64,000 nucleotides of DNA from Variovorax boronicumulans (lineage in GTDB: Bacteria > Pseudomonadota > Gammaproteobacteria > Burkholderiales > Burkholderiaceae_C). The DNA lies in NCBI RefSeq assembly GCF_007677875.1, contig NZ_VEDO01000001.1, forward strand, positions 496,001-560,000, written 5' to 3'. The notes under the pieces were generated by a model, which saw only the letters and a list, made by a program, of their open reading frames with translations, was not told where the DNA came from and did no database searches. This document shows positions 47,343 through 56,606 of the stretch, piece by piece. The translations under genes were made by a program, and so were the position numbers. Numbering within the stretch: position 1 is the stretch's first letter; each line of letters opens with the position of its first letter.

Positions 47343-48464
47343 TCAGGACTTCCTGGGTCGCCCACGTGGTCGCCGTGGTCCCACGAACTCCGGGGGCGCC
47401 TGGCGTACCGCCTTGGCCTTGCGTGGCCTGTGCTCCCGCACCACCGTGGTCAGCGCTCGTTCCACCGACCACCCCAGCTCCAGGCGACCGCGCAGGGCCG
47501 CATAGGTCATGCGCAGCGGCCCGCGCATCTCCTCGACCCAGCCGGCCGCAGCCTGGGTCCGGCCGTCGAACGTAAGCTGCGTGTCGGGCGTCATCCCGGT
47601 GCGCACTCGCGCCGCTGGCTGGTTCTCGAACCCCAGGGGCTGTGACAACGCACGCTCCAGCGGCCACCCGGCGGCAATGCGACCACGCAGGCCCGTCCGG
47701 CTCATACCCAGCTCGTGCGCCCACTCGTCTGCGTGCTGACGGCGACCAGCGTGGGCAATGGGCTGGCCTTTGACGCCTGGCGCTGGGCCGGGGTGCTCTG
47801 TCAACGCCTTCGTGTCGTCCCAGCCGGCGGCCTTGCGCTCCGCGACCAGCGCAGGACTCACGTCCATGATCCGCGACCACTGCACCAGCGGTAATTCTCG
47901 GCCGGCGAAGTTCAACAGCAACGTGTTGCGTTTGTTCATGTTCTGCTCGGCGGGCGTGGCCCATTGGCAGTTGGCCGGGCTGTACGGCCCATTGACGTCG
48001 GCGCGGTCAATGGAGTGAGCTGGCGAGGGCCGGAGGCCCATGTCGGCCACGAAGGTCTCGAAGTCGCTCCACCGCTCGCAGACCGTGATTCCACGACCAC
48101 CATAGTTCGGGTCGCTCAGGTCTCGGCAGCGACCATGCATGCCGCTCCAGATGCCGTACAGCGGGTGTCGGCTGATCGGCTGAAGCCTAACCACTGGCGG
48201 TCGAGTGCTGGCGGCCTTCAGGCGCTTCACCTTGGCCCGGTCACCTTCGCATGCCTTGCACGCGCTGCGTCGCCTGGTCCCGCCGTTGGAGTGGAAGTCA
48301 GCGACCGGCTTGGTGATGCCGCACGCGGAGCAACGGCACGCTTGGATGGGCGTCCGGTGCGGCAGGTGAATGTGATCGATGTGAGGGAACATGGGAGGGT
48401 GACGCTGTGTCGACTGCACGGGATGAGGCGGAGGCGATGGGTCAACCGCGGACGCGCGGCGCAT
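47343..48464 (-). CDS. HNH-like endonuclease with N-terminal zinc ribbon and C-terminal repeats
   Basis: 373 aa from ATG 48464, supported by GGAG seven bases upstream; ATG 48392 (MFPHIDH) is an alternative. Zinc ribbon CSACGITKPVADFHSN to CKACEGD near 47-72; then the phage-type nuclease region LYGIWSGMHGRCRD, YGGRGITVCERWSDFETFVADMG, and HSIDRADVNGPYSPANCQWAT with NxNGPY-like and NC motifs. Such proteins are common in phages and annotated as HNH or homing endonucleases. The last 150 residues hold about three copies of a unit with a W-L-GW-LERAL pattern (IAAGWPLERALSQP, LELGWSVERALTTV), probably DNA-binding. The element therefore may carry a homing-type nuclease. Confidence 0.65.
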   Translation of the reverse strand: MRRASAVDPSPPPHPVQSTQRHPPMFPHIDHIHLPHRTPIQACRCSACGITKPVADFHSNGGTRRRSACKACEGDRAKVKRLKAASTRPPVVRLQPISRHPLYGIWSGMHGRCRDLSDPNYGGRGITVCERWSDFETFVADMGLRPSPAHSIDRADVNGPYSPANCQWATPAEQNMNKRNTLLLNFAGRELPLVQWSRIMDVSPALVAERKAAGWDDTKALTEHPGPAPGVKGQPIAHAGRRQHADEWAHELGMSRTGLRGRIAAGWPLERALSQPLGFENQPAARVRTGMTPDTQLTFDGRTQAAAGWVEEMRGPLRMTYAALRGRLELGWSVERALTTVVREHRPRKAKAVRQAPPEFVGPRRPRGRPRKS

Positions 48465-49000
48465 CGACCATCTCCAGAGGGGGTACGGCGAAGCCGAATC
48501 AAGACGGACTTGGGCGGTCTTCGGGATGCTCAGGACTACTCTGGTGTATTTCTTCTAGACCGTAGACCATGGATACGAAGGGATGAACCTCGGGTTCTCC
48601 AGGTTCAACAGGACCACGGTGTTTGACCCTTCGTATCCTCTAAAGACACTTAGTGTTTCGCTTTCAGCGAGACCCCCAACGCGCAGCGTGTGCACAGCAC
48701 GGTGGGCGGGAGGTCGCACGGGCTTCGGTCTGGCCTCAAGGGCCGGCAGTTGGGGAGGTGGGGTCAGGCCTCGTCCATCGGACTTCTACGCATGCGCCCA
48801 TGTCGGCCATGGGAGCCTCTTCGTTCCGCCGGGTGGCGCCGTGAAGACACGGTGGTGGCAGGATGGAGGAAGGCCCCTGTCGGGCCTGGAGGTGGTGGGC
48901 GTCGATGCAGGTCCCTCGCTATGTGCGGGAATGCATCTGTCGTCATCTTCGTGGGACGCGCTGTACGGTCTTCGACCCCTGGGGGTTTATTTAAAAGTCG
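48465..49000. other. 536-base intergenic region with clustered palindromes
   Basis: No gene is convincing here. Between 48556 and 48660 several dyads cluster: GGATACGAAGGG (48571-48582) with CCCTTCGTATCC (48627-48638), a perfect 12-base inverted repeat; inside it GAACCT (48585-48590) with AGGTTC (48601-48606); then ACACTTAGTGT (48646-48656), a perfect palindrome around a central T. A direct repeat TAGACCGTAGACC precedes it. The remaining 340 bases are GC-rich without visible motifs. Possible roles are a recombination site, an operator, or an origin of replication of the element. Confidence 0.55.
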
Positions 49001-49267
49001 TCATCTGCTGCCAATTTGCTCACGCGCAAGATCGGCGCGTTGCGCTGCCAGGACCTTCTCGGTCAGCTTGGCGCACGCGTGCAGGCCGAACGCTTCGGCG
49101 GAATGACCGGCCAGCGCGAAGGCGGTCCAGAGGTTCACCAGCTCGTCGGTGCATCGCGCGTGGTCAAGTTGAACGCCGGGGTAGTCGTCGGCGATCTGCG
49201 CGAGCGCCCAGGCGGCCATGGCGTGTGCCTGCGTGTCGAGCGCGGCGGGGTCGTGTTGTTGGTTCAT
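49001..49267 (-). CDS. Hypothetical small protein of the integrated element
   Basis: 88 aa, helical: HAMAAWALAQIADDYPGVQLDHARC and ELVNLWTAFALAGHSAEAFGLHACAKLTEKVLAAQRADLAREQ. No domain recognised; composition agrees with a real soluble helical protein of the kind found in phages. No ribosome site is visible before ATG 49267, so the start is uncertain. It is downstream of the giant gene in the same orientation but 183 bases separate them. Confidence 0.5.
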   Translation of the reverse strand: MNQQHDPAALDTQAHAMAAWALAQIADDYPGVQLDHARCTDELVNLWTAFALAGHSAEAFGLHACAKLTEKVLAAQRADLAREQIGSR

Positions 49268-49449
49268 GTGTGCGTCAGGTTGGGGGAACTAGGGTCCTGC
49301 TACCACCTACGGATTTATTCCGAAGGGCACCAGGCGGCCCAGGAGCCCCGAAGGACGCCCAGGCCACCGTGGGCCGCCGGAGACGAAACGGGGCCGTCTG
49401 AGCCCCTTTGCGCCCCTCGGCGGGGCATCGCGTCATCACGCGGTCAGCG

Positions 49450-52400
49450 TCAGTCGTTCAGACTGTTCTCGATCTCGGCGAACAGCCGCATCTGCTGGTT
49501 GAACGGCAGGAGCCGCAGGAACTTCTGACCGGCCTTGTCCAGCTCGCCATTCACGGTGTTCTGGATCCCCGAGTACATGGCCTGGGCTTGCCCGAAGGCC
49601 GGGCCCAGCGCCGATGCCAGCGCGTTGTTCTGCGCGAACTTCGTGCCGGGATCGAAGAACTTTGTCCCGAACATCGCGTTGATGTGCGAGCCCAAGCCGG
49701 TCTTGGTCGCCATGTCGAAGTACGGCGAGGCCGCGCCCATGATCCCGGATCGGTCGACCAGCTCACGGGCCAGCGTGGACGGGTTGTCCTGCCAGTCTTG
49801 TAGCTTGTCGTCCAGCTTGCCGTTCTCGTAGGCCCGCATCATGGACATGAATGTCGCCAGGGTCAGCGAGGCCGCCAGCGCCGCCATACCGCTGTAGTAG
49901 TCCCCGGTGACCGCGCCACGTTGAATGGCGGGGCGGATCAGGAACTGCAGGGTCATGAATGCGTGGCTCTGGAACTGGTGCAGCGCCTTCAGGTAGATGC
50001 TGCCATCGTGCAGCGTGGTCGGCACGGCGCCGATGCTCTCGGTGTACGCAGAGCGGTTCTGTGCCTTGACCACGCTGGACTCGAACAGGTCGACCATGTG
50101 CACGTCGTCCCACTTGTCGATGCCAGGATCGAACAGCGGGCCGAACTGCTTGCCGTGCTGCCGCATCAGTTGCCCGATTCGTTGATGCTCGGCTTGACCG
50201 ATGTTCATCGACGCGAGCTGCGCACGGCGCGAAGGGCTCAAGGTATCCCAGGGCTCCCGGGTGAACTTGGCCATGTCCGCGATGTGCGCGAAGGCAGCGT
50301 TACGGCGCACGAAGTCGCTGATCAGGTTCAGCCCGGTCGCCCATGTCACCTTGTCGCCCAGCGACTGCATGCCGACCTCCAGGTTCCGGGTCATGGTCCG
50401 GGTCAGGCCGTTGCCGATACCGAACTGGTCCAGGGCGCTGCCGCGACCGATGGCCCGCGGAGACACCCCGGTGTGCGCGGTGTTCTCCATGGATGCCATC
50501 AGCACGCGAAGCTGTCGGAGACCTTCCGCGCGACCATCGGCATCGCCGACAGCACGCAGGTCGATCTCTTTCAGCAGCTTGCGCCACGCGCCGGCCTGGG
50601 TCAGCGCATGCTGCACAAAGCGCGGGTTCTGGAAGATGGCCGTGCCGATGTCCTGCACCGCTGCTTTCCAGATGCCGCCCGCAATGCGCAGGTATGCGCC
50701 GTTCATCAGCGTTTTCACGGTGAAGCTCGCCAGGTCGGTCGGCTCGACGCTGTGCCGGCCCGCATTGCGGTCCCACATGTAGCGCAGGTCCTCCAGGCCC
50801 TTGGCGTGCATCGCCTCGCGGGCTGCGCGGTCGGCGTGGCCCTGGGGCAACTCCTCGACCCACTGCCTCAGGCTACGGTCTGCCTCCTCGGCCAAGCTGG
50901 CGTAGCTGCGACCGTCGAACGCCTCGTGCAGCGCCAGGCGACCGCCCATGTCCCGCGTATAGCGGTCCATCATGTAGCTCAGGTCCGACTCGACGAAGCC
51001 TGACGCCTGCGCGTCCTTCAGCAGTTCCTCGGTCCACTTGAAGCGCCGTTCCCGAAGCCGGCCGATCTCGGGCACCTCGTCCATCAGCATGCCGCCCGGG
51101 TACTGCTCCAAGCCGCTCAGGGACCGCGCCAGCTTCTCGGCGTACTCGGCCTTCGGCGTGCGCTGGCCCAGCATCTTGACCAGGCGGCCAGTGCGCCGGT
51201 ATTCGGCCTGGGCCTGGCGAAGCTCCTTGCGTCCGATGCTCAGGCCGCGCCTTGTCTCCTTCCAGAGCTGGAGCGATTCTTGGCGGGCCTTCTCGACGGC
51301 GCGGACCTTGGTGTGCAGGTCGTCCAGGCGAACCCGGGTGTTCTCCAGGTCCTCGCGGATCCCGGGGCCCATGCGGGCTTCCAGGTCGCTGGCGCGGTAC
51401 TTCTGCACCTCGGTGTCGGTCGCGTCCATCCAACGCCGCGCGTTGCGGTAGCTGCGGCTGGCTTCATGCACATCGGTGCGAGCCTGGGCCAGGTAGTAGG
51501 CGGCCTCGTTGCGCTCGGCGCGGGCTTCGCGCAGGTCCGCATTGAGCCGGTCGATTTCCTCCTGAGCCAGGGCCGCATCCCGCTTGCCTTGCCATGTGCC
51601 GCTGGCTGCGCCTGCGTCGCGCGTGGTGGCCTGGGCGGTCTTCTGGTCGCCCAGGAAGTCCACGAGCCCCTGCGCTTCGCCATGGGCAGCGGTGCCATCG
51701 GCCATGCGGCCGGCTGCTGCATCGACGCGGTTGCCATCCTCCAGCGCGGTGCGCTTCGCGCCCTCGTCCAGGGCGATCAGGTCGCCCGCCTTGGCCTGCA
51801 GGCGTGCCAGGTTGGCTTCGGCCTTCTCAACGCGCACCAGGGCGTGGCCAAGCTTGCGACCGTGGTACTGGGCTTCGGCTGCGCGAGCGTGGCTCTTGAT
51901 GGCCGCAACGGACAGCTTGCGCTTGTCGTGCTCGATCAGCTTCAGGCCGCGCATGGTCTCCTCGACCTCATCGGCCGCGCGGGCCAGCTTGGTCTCGGCA
52001 GCAGTCCAGGCGGCTGCGGCGGCCTCGCGCATGTTGCGCTCGGTGTCGCCGTTCCAGTCGCGGAGCACTTCGTTGTGCAGCACGGGATCGGCCTGGATCT
52101 CGGCCCAGGTGCGAGCAGGTACGGCAGCGCGGCCCGTGGCCAGATCGGCCTCGACCGAATCGCGGACCCAGCCACTGGAACGCAGCCATTCCTCCTGCGG
52201 CTGGTCGGCCAGAAGCCGCATCACGATGTTCTCGAACTTGGAGCGGTCACGCATGATCGCCCCACGCACGTACATGATGGGCAGACCGTAGGACTGCTGC
52301 AGGATCGAGGGGTCCACCATGCCTTTGTCGACGGCGCGGCGGATCATCACGTCCATGTGCTGGGTCGCTGCGTCGCTGGCCTTGCGCACCTGGCGATACA

Positions 52401-53793
52401 GGGCGTCAACCTGGTCTGCAGTGCGGCCAGGTGCGGCCAGGCGCTGGCGGATCTCGGCCTCCACGTCAACGTGGTTCGTGGCCGCGGACCGCATCTGCGC
52501 GACCACCTCGCCAAAGAACTCTTCGCGCGTGATGCGGTTGGTCTGCACGTTGCCGGCAGTCAGCTCGTCGACGGCGCCGCGGAGACGCGCGGAGACTGCG
52601 GATTCTCCGAGTGCCATCTGAGCCTCACGCAGGTGTCCCATCAGATCCTCCTGCAATGCGCGGCCCTTCTGGCGCCACACGTTGTTCAGCGCCTCGGCCT
52701 CGGGGGCCGCTGCGTCACCACGCGCCATTGCACGATTCAAGAAACCGAACTGGTCCAGGCCCTGGGTCAGCAGGCCGCGCAGGTAAGCGGGATAGTGCGG
52801 CATGCGGTCGAACACCGTGCCGGCGCCCAGCGAACCAATCTTGTTCGCCAGGCCGGCGCCTGCGTCTGTCACGCGCTGCACCACGCCGCCCAGGCCCGTG
52901 CCCTGCGCCGGCAGCGTGTCGGCCTCCATGGCCGCCATGCGTGCCTGGGTCTCCGGGGAGACTGCAGCAGCGCCGATGCTCTGACCCATGGCAGTGCCTT
53001 CGTCCGTGGTCTGCCCAGGGCGCACGATGTGCACGGGGTCCGCGTGGATGTTGTCGGGGTGCGCGGGGTTCGCGGGGTGACCCGGGATCAGCGGGGAGCC
53101 GGCATGCAGGTTGCGCTGCAGGGCGCCGATGGTGCCGCCGAGCATGGAGGACACGCCGATGTCTAGCACGGCGTCCTTCCATTCATAGGTGGGGTCGAGC
53201 TGTTCCATCGCGGCAACCGTGGGAAGCGCACCTACGCCACCGACCGCAGCGCCTTGCAGAACGCGACCGGTACGCGCAGCGGCGCGAACTCCGTTCACGA
53301 CCAGGCCCAGGTTCAGCAGGTTCAACGGGTCCAGCATGGAGCCAGCCATGCCGGCGATCTGGCCGACCACGCCGCCCGCCGCAATGTCGCGGTCCAGTAG
53401 GTTGTTCTCGCGGATGACCGCGGCGCGACGGCGGAACCCTGCGGCGCTTCGGATGCTGTCGAAGTGACCGGCCCGCATGTTCTGCTCCAAGTCGCGGTAC
53501 TCGTCGCGGTGCTCGGCGAAGTAGGCAAACTCGTTGAACATCGGGTCCAGCTCGTCCAGCTCCTCGATGGCGCCGAGTGCAGCGGCGGCCTTCACGGCCT
53601 GGGCGGTCGGGGTGTAGCGCAGCCAGCCGTTGGCGAACGATGTGCCGATGCTGGGGGCCTCGGCCTGTCCGGCCAGCGGGTCGGCGATGGGCTGGTCCAG
53701 CGAGGGCGCGGCGAGGGTCTGGAGGGCGCGGCGGTCCGCGTCAGTGCTGGTCAGGACCGTGGTGACGGTCTGCGAGTCTGGTTGTGGTGTCAT
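49450..53793 (-). CDS. Giant virion-like protein resembling podovirus internal virion/DNA-ejection proteins
   Basis: 1447 aa from ATG 53793 (an in-frame TTG at 53829 is also open); no ribosome site is visible. The N-terminal region has DPLNLLNLGLVVNGVRAAARTGR after a Gly-rich hydrophobic patch GGVVGQIAGMAGSML, a style I know from internal virion proteins of T7-like and related podoviruses. Residues about 600-880 are Ala/Arg/Glu-rich coiled coil. The C-terminal part holds FQSHAFMTLQFLIRP, the hydrophobic GMAALAASLTLATFMSMM and DRSGIMGAASPYFD, resembling the end of large ejection proteins. No lysozyme or transglycosylase motif found. It is intact over 4.3 kb although no other virion gene is present in the element. 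The family call is from motif recall, not a search. Confidence 0.62.
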   Translation of the reverse strand: MTPQPDSQTVTTVLTSTDADRRALQTLAAPSLDQPIADPLAGQAEAPSIGTSFANGWLRYTPTAQAVKAAAALGAIEELDELDPMFNEFAYFAEHRDEYRDLEQNMRAGHFDSIRSAAGFRRRAAVIRENNLLDRDIAAGGVVGQIAGMAGSMLDPLNLLNLGLVVNGVRAAARTGRVLQGAAVGGVGALPTVAAMEQLDPTYEWKDAVLDIGVSSMLGGTIGALQRNLHAGSPLIPGHPANPAHPDNIHADPVHIVRPGQTTDEGTAMGQSIGAAAVSPETQARMAAMEADTLPAQGTGLGGVVQRVTDAGAGLANKIGSLGAGTVFDRMPHYPAYLRGLLTQGLDQFGFLNRAMARGDAAAPEAEALNNVWRQKGRALQEDLMGHLREAQMALGESAVSARLRGAVDELTAGNVQTNRITREEFFGEVVAQMRSAATNHVDVEAEIRQRLAAPGRTADQVDALYRQVRKASDAATQHMDVMIRRAVDKGMVDPSILQQSYGLPIMYVRGAIMRDRSKFENIVMRLLADQPQEEWLRSSGWVRDSVEADLATGRAAVPARTWAEIQADPVLHNEVLRDWNGDTERNMREAAAAAWTAAETKLARAADEVEETMRGLKLIEHDKRKLSVAAIKSHARAAEAQYHGRKLGHALVRVEKAEANLARLQAKAGDLIALDEGAKRTALEDGNRVDAAAGRMADGTAAHGEAQGLVDFLGDQKTAQATTRDAGAASGTWQGKRDAALAQEEIDRLNADLREARAERNEAAYYLAQARTDVHEASRSYRNARRWMDATDTEVQKYRASDLEARMGPGIREDLENTRVRLDDLHTKVRAVEKARQESLQLWKETRRGLSIGRKELRQAQAEYRRTGRLVKMLGQRTPKAEYAEKLARSLSGLEQYPGGMLMDEVPEIGRLRERRFKWTEELLKDAQASGFVESDLSYMMDRYTRDMGGRLALHEAFDGRSYASLAEEADRSLRQWVEELPQGHADRAAREAMHAKGLEDLRYMWDRNAGRHSVEPTDLASFTVKTLMNGAYLRIAGGIWKAAVQDIGTAIFQNPRFVQHALTQAGAWRKLLKEIDLRAVGDADGRAEGLRQLRVLMASMENTAHTGVSPRAIGRGSALDQFGIGNGLTRTMTRNLEVGMQSLGDKVTWATGLNLISDFVRRNAAFAHIADMAKFTREPWDTLSPSRRAQLASMNIGQAEHQRIGQLMRQHGKQFGPLFDPGIDKWDDVHMVDLFESSVVKAQNRSAYTESIGAVPTTLHDGSIYLKALHQFQSHAFMTLQFLIRPAIQRGAVTGDYYSGMAALAASLTLATFMSMMRAYENGKLDDKLQDWQDNPSTLARELVDRSGIMGAASPYFDMATKTGLGSHINAMFGTKFFDPGTKFAQNNALASALGPAFGQAQAMYSGIQNTVNGELDKAGQKFLRLLPFNQQMRLFAEIENSLND

Positions 53794-54086
53794 GTTGCTG
53801 CTGGGATGGTGGGAAGGTGAGGCCGTCAAAGCAGCGACGGGACAGCAAGGGGGCGCGAGGTGCGCCGGGCCGCGTGCTGCGGCCGTAGGGTGTTCACCCC
53901 CTAGTGGCTTGTTCTTCGGGGTACTCGGCTTGGACCGCGCTAGCTGACAGATTGGTTAAGGTCCTGGACGTCAGTGCTGGGAACCTTAACTGTGGGGGCT
54001 TGCGCGTGCCTGTGACGCAAGCTATCCCCATTCGAGTGCGTTGCGTTGCGGCAGAATCGCCGGAACTGTCACTTTATGGATTTGCC
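53794..54086. other. Intergenic region with two dyads
   Basis: 293 bases between the giant gene and the DUF4145-like gene. Visible structures: the palindrome GGGTGTTCACCC-type at 53888-53899, and an 8-base inverted repeat GTTAAGGT (53954-53961) with ACCTTAAC (53982-53989) separated by 20 bases. An open frame runs through it from GTG 53904 into the next gene, but its N-terminal 60 residues look like noise. The region presumably holds the divergent promoters. Confidence 0.45.
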
Positions 54087-54737
54087 GTGGCGATACTCGT
54101 AGCGGATTGCCCGCACTGCAAGGCGCAAAATTCTGGCTTTGCTATTCGTGGGGGGTATTCAGTGCCCAGGAGTCCCTGGCAGCGCTATCTGACGGGTAGC
54201 TGCAATGCATGCCATGGGCCGCTTGTGGTGCTGATCCGCTCGCGGTCCATGCAAGGCTGGGAAGATACGAATGTTGGCGGAAACATACTTGACAATGACC
54301 ATTACCTCTCCGAGGGCTTCTGGCCGAAAATTGAGGAAATTGCCGCTCCTGAAAATACTCCAGAACGTGTTGGGAAGAACTTCATTGAAGCTGCTGCCTC
54401 CCGAGAGCGAGGCGCCTGGAATGCAGCGTGTGGGATGTATCGGCGCACCCTGGAAATCGCGCTCAAGGAGTTTGCTCCCGACATAGAAGCTTGGAAGCTT
54501 GAGAAGCGAATCGATAAGCTTGCAGCGGAACACCGGATCACCCCTGACCTTCAGGCTTGGGCGCACGAGCTTCGTCTCGACGGCAATGAAGCTCTGCATG
54601 GCGAAGAGGATGCGACACAGGAAATGGCGGATCAAATGCATTACCTAACGCATTTCTTGCTTGTGTATCTCTACTCCTTACCCAATCAAATCACTCAAGT
54701 TCGAGCTAGGAGACAGGCTGATGCGAATGGGGCGTAG
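54087..54737 (+). CDS. DUF4145-like protein with N-terminal zinc ribbon
   Basis: 216 aa from GTG 54087, which places the first zinc knuckle CPHC at residue 8, as usual for this family; frames reaching back to 53904 add unrelated residues. The second knuckle is CNAC near residue 38. The C-terminal half fits DUF4145: RERGAWNAACGMYRRTLEIALKEF, KLEKRIDKLAAEHRITPDLQAWAHELRLDGNEALHGEEDAT, then a hydrophobic end YLTHFLLVYLYSLP. DUF4145 domains occur alone or next to nuclease and restriction-type domains in defense-associated genes; their biochemical role is not established. A helical, HEPN-like fold with a H residue in EALHGEE is suggestive. No partner gene is adjacent. Confidence 0.7.
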   Translation: MAILVADCPHCKAQNSGFAIRGGYSVPRSPWQRYLTGSCNACHGPLVVLIRSRSMQGWEDTNVGGNILDNDHYLSEGFWPKIEEIAAPENTPERVGKNFIEAAASRERGAWNAACGMYRRTLEIALKEFAPDIEAWKLEKRIDKLAAEHRITPDLQAWAHELRLDGNEALHGEEDATQEMADQMHYLTHFLLVYLYSLPNQITQVRARRQADANGA

Positions 54738-54909
54738 AAACCGCGCGCGCGCCTTCGGCCTACGGCTTCGTCAGGCGGGTAGTCAAGTTGCTTACTGCGG
54801 GCGATATTGTGGCGCTTGCGTTCATGGTCGGTGAGTACATGTGGATGGAATGAGGCCTTGCGACAGGACCGGCGCTCCATGGGCACTTATCGCGTCGGGT
54901 CTTCGCGCC

Positions 54910-55284
54910 TTAACGCCGCCCAGCTTTTGCTCCAGCCGCCGGGCGACCCGGGGCACTCCGAGCCGTCAACGCCGGCCGCGACAACTCCTCCACTGCATAC
55001 GGATCTTCGTTGTATCTGGCGTAGTAAAAGTCCGGCAGGTTGTAGAAGGCAAAACGGTCGGCTAGATCCGCCTTTGGCATGCGGAGCACTGCGGCCCACC
55101 GCCCCAAGTCATGCATCGGGAGGGCGGAAATGCCGCGCTCAACTTGGGAAACCATGTTGGCGTCTATGCCGAGTTGGGCCGCCACGTCGGCCTGGGTAAA
55201 TCCAAGGTCCTGCCGTTGTGCTTTGAGAATCGCCCCGAACCGCACTCGAAGCCTTATAGCAGACTGGGTCAGTCGGTCGCGCAT
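54910..55284 (-). CDS. XRE-family helix-turn-helix regulator
   Basis: 124 aa from ATG 55284, with a GGGGG ribosome site. Residues about 15-75 form a lambda-repressor-type HTH: FGAILKAQRQDLGFTQADVAAQLGIDANMVSQVERGISALPMHDLGRWAAVL. The C-terminal 50 residues are Ala/Arg/Pro-rich. Being the only clear DNA-binding regulator in the element, it is a candidate repressor of the element's genes; no cognate antirepressor or excisionase was recognised. It lies on the minus strand in the middle of the right half of the element. Confidence 0.82.
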   Translation of the reverse strand: MRDRLTQSAIRLRVRFGAILKAQRQDLGFTQADVAAQLGIDANMVSQVERGISALPMHDLGRWAAVLRMPKADLADRFAFYNLPDFYYARYNEDPYAVEELSRPALTARSAPGRPAAGAKAGRR

Positions 55285-55437
55285 TGATCCCCCTTTGGCA
55301 TGTGAAAGCCAGGTAGTCTGAGGGCCAGGCTGTGGGGGATTTAGTCCGTTGGTTGCAGTTCTTCCTCAATTTGAAGAACGCGGCGTATCGTCCTACACGC
55401 GCGAAAGTCTGGGCGTGTATTCAGCGCAACGCATGTC

Positions 55438-55740
55438 TCAAGCGTGCGATTCTTCTGGCTCAATCGCGAGCGCCAGCACGTTCAAGAAGTCGAACACCGA
55501 TTTTTCCCAGTTGGCGGCCACAGACTTCGAATACAGGATGTGACAGTCAGCGGTTCTAACGGTGACGCGCTGGGCAGTCAGGTCGAGGTTTACTGTCACC
55601 TCGATGGCCCCGAGTTGCATAGCGATCCATGGTTCGCTGTGGGTCCCATCAAACTCGTGATCGTCCACTGCAATGCAGTCGCTAGCTTCCAAGCGTGCCA
55701 GCAGCGAGTGCAGGGAGAGGGCGGGGGTTGTGGCGTTCAT
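55438..55740 (-). CDS. Hypothetical protein of the integrated element
   Basis: 100 aa from ATG 55740, with AGGA seven bases upstream. Polar beta-rich stretch PWIAMQLGAIEVTVNLDLTAQRVTVRTADCHILYS, then a short helical end. No family recognised. Lies 153 bases upstream of the XRE gene on the same strand and divergent from the small gene at 55875; the intergenic region contains TAATT-ATGC-AATTA and an ATGCAT palindrome that may be operators. Confidence 0.55.
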   Translation of the reverse strand: MNATTPALSLHSLLARLEASDCIAVDDHEFDGTHSEPWIAMQLGAIEVTVNLDLTAQRVTVRTADCHILYSKSVAANWEKSVFDFLNVLALAIEPEESHA

Positions 55741-55874
55741 GGTGCTTTCCTTGGTTTGTGGATGGGTGACCGTTTAATTATGCAATTACGAAAGTCGGTG
55801 GCGGCGCAATGCTTGAGTGCCGCACAAGGACTTATGCATAGTCAAAACGCTTCACATCCCGGCAGAATTCGCTT

Positions 55875-56084
55875 ATGGATCAGGAGAAACCAAAGCGCAC
55901 CGGGCGGCCGCGAGTCATCCAAGGCGAGAGCGCCACGATGATGATTCGGCTGGGCAAGGCACAGCGCGACAAGGTGGACCGCCTGGGCGGTTCCGCGTGG
56001 ATCCGGGCGCGGATCGATGAGGCTCCGGAGCCTGGGGAAGCTACGCGCGCGCGTGGGCCGTGGCTGGAAAAGGATGAAGGGTAG
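55875..56084 (+). CDS. Small ribbon-helix-helix-like protein
   Basis: 69 aa. RPRVIQGESATMMIRLGKAQRDKVDRLGGSAWIRARIDEA resembles the short phage/plasmid proteins with a beta strand followed by two helices (ribbon-helix-helix) that bind DNA as dimers; the strand is ATMMIRL. Function unknown, perhaps a regulator. ATG 55875 has no clear ribosome site. Second gene to the right of the divergent region. Confidence 0.55.
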   Translation: MDQEKPKRTGRPRVIQGESATMMIRLGKAQRDKVDRLGGSAWIRARIDEAPEPGEATRARGPWLEKDEG

Positions 56085-56123
56085 AGCTGGCTATCATGCG
56101 GCGCCGAAATTTCTAGCGATTCC

Positions 56124-56453
56124 ATGAACCTCAATTCTTCGCCCACCATTGGGCAGCTCCAGGCCTTGCTCTCGATCGCTGACGACCACGCGGGCCACCA
56201 TGTGCTCTGGGCGGACTGGGACGGTCGGGTTCGACTCGATTCGCTTCCTCCTGACGTCGGTCCCCTTGGGTTTGAACGGGAACAGGCCGGCGTCATGGCG
56301 CTGCGATTCCAGACCTTGGATCGCGGCAACGACTATGTAGGGCTGCAAGCGGCGAAGGACCTTGACTGGGTCGGCTTGGTGTTTCGCGCACTGACGGACG
56401 CCTGGCCGCTCCGGCAAGCTGGAAAAGTCACCTACGTCGAAAGCACCCCCTGA
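56124..56453 (+). CDS. Hypothetical protein of the integrated element
   Basis: 109 aa beginning MNLNSSPTIGQLQALLSIAD. The core HHVLWADWDGRVRLDSLPPD and GVMALRFQTLDRGNDYVGLQAAKDLDWVGLVFRAL looks like a compact alpha-beta protein. No family identified; no ribosome site visible. It is followed by a 153-base gap before the DUF2441-like gene. Confidence 0.5.
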   Translation: MNLNSSPTIGQLQALLSIADDHAGHHVLWADWDGRVRLDSLPPDVGPLGFEREQAGVMALRFQTLDRGNDYVGLQAAKDLDWVGLVFRALTDAWPLRQAGKVTYVESTP

Positions 56454-56606
56454 AGCGGGCGCCGCCTATTCTTTGAGCACCCCAGCGCAACCCGCGCCAG
56501 GCAACGCTTCCGCGAGTTCTGCATGGGGTTGGGCACAGAGTTGTCCACGGGGCGCAGGGACAACAGTAGAGGGGAGGTGCCAGGGCCGCGGGTAAGCTCA
56601 GTGCGT

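Noticed and set aside
55284..55438. Toxin-antitoxin pair formed by the 55438 gene and the XRE gene
   Set aside because: The genes are 153 bases apart and the partner has no toxin-like motif, so the pairing is unsupported.
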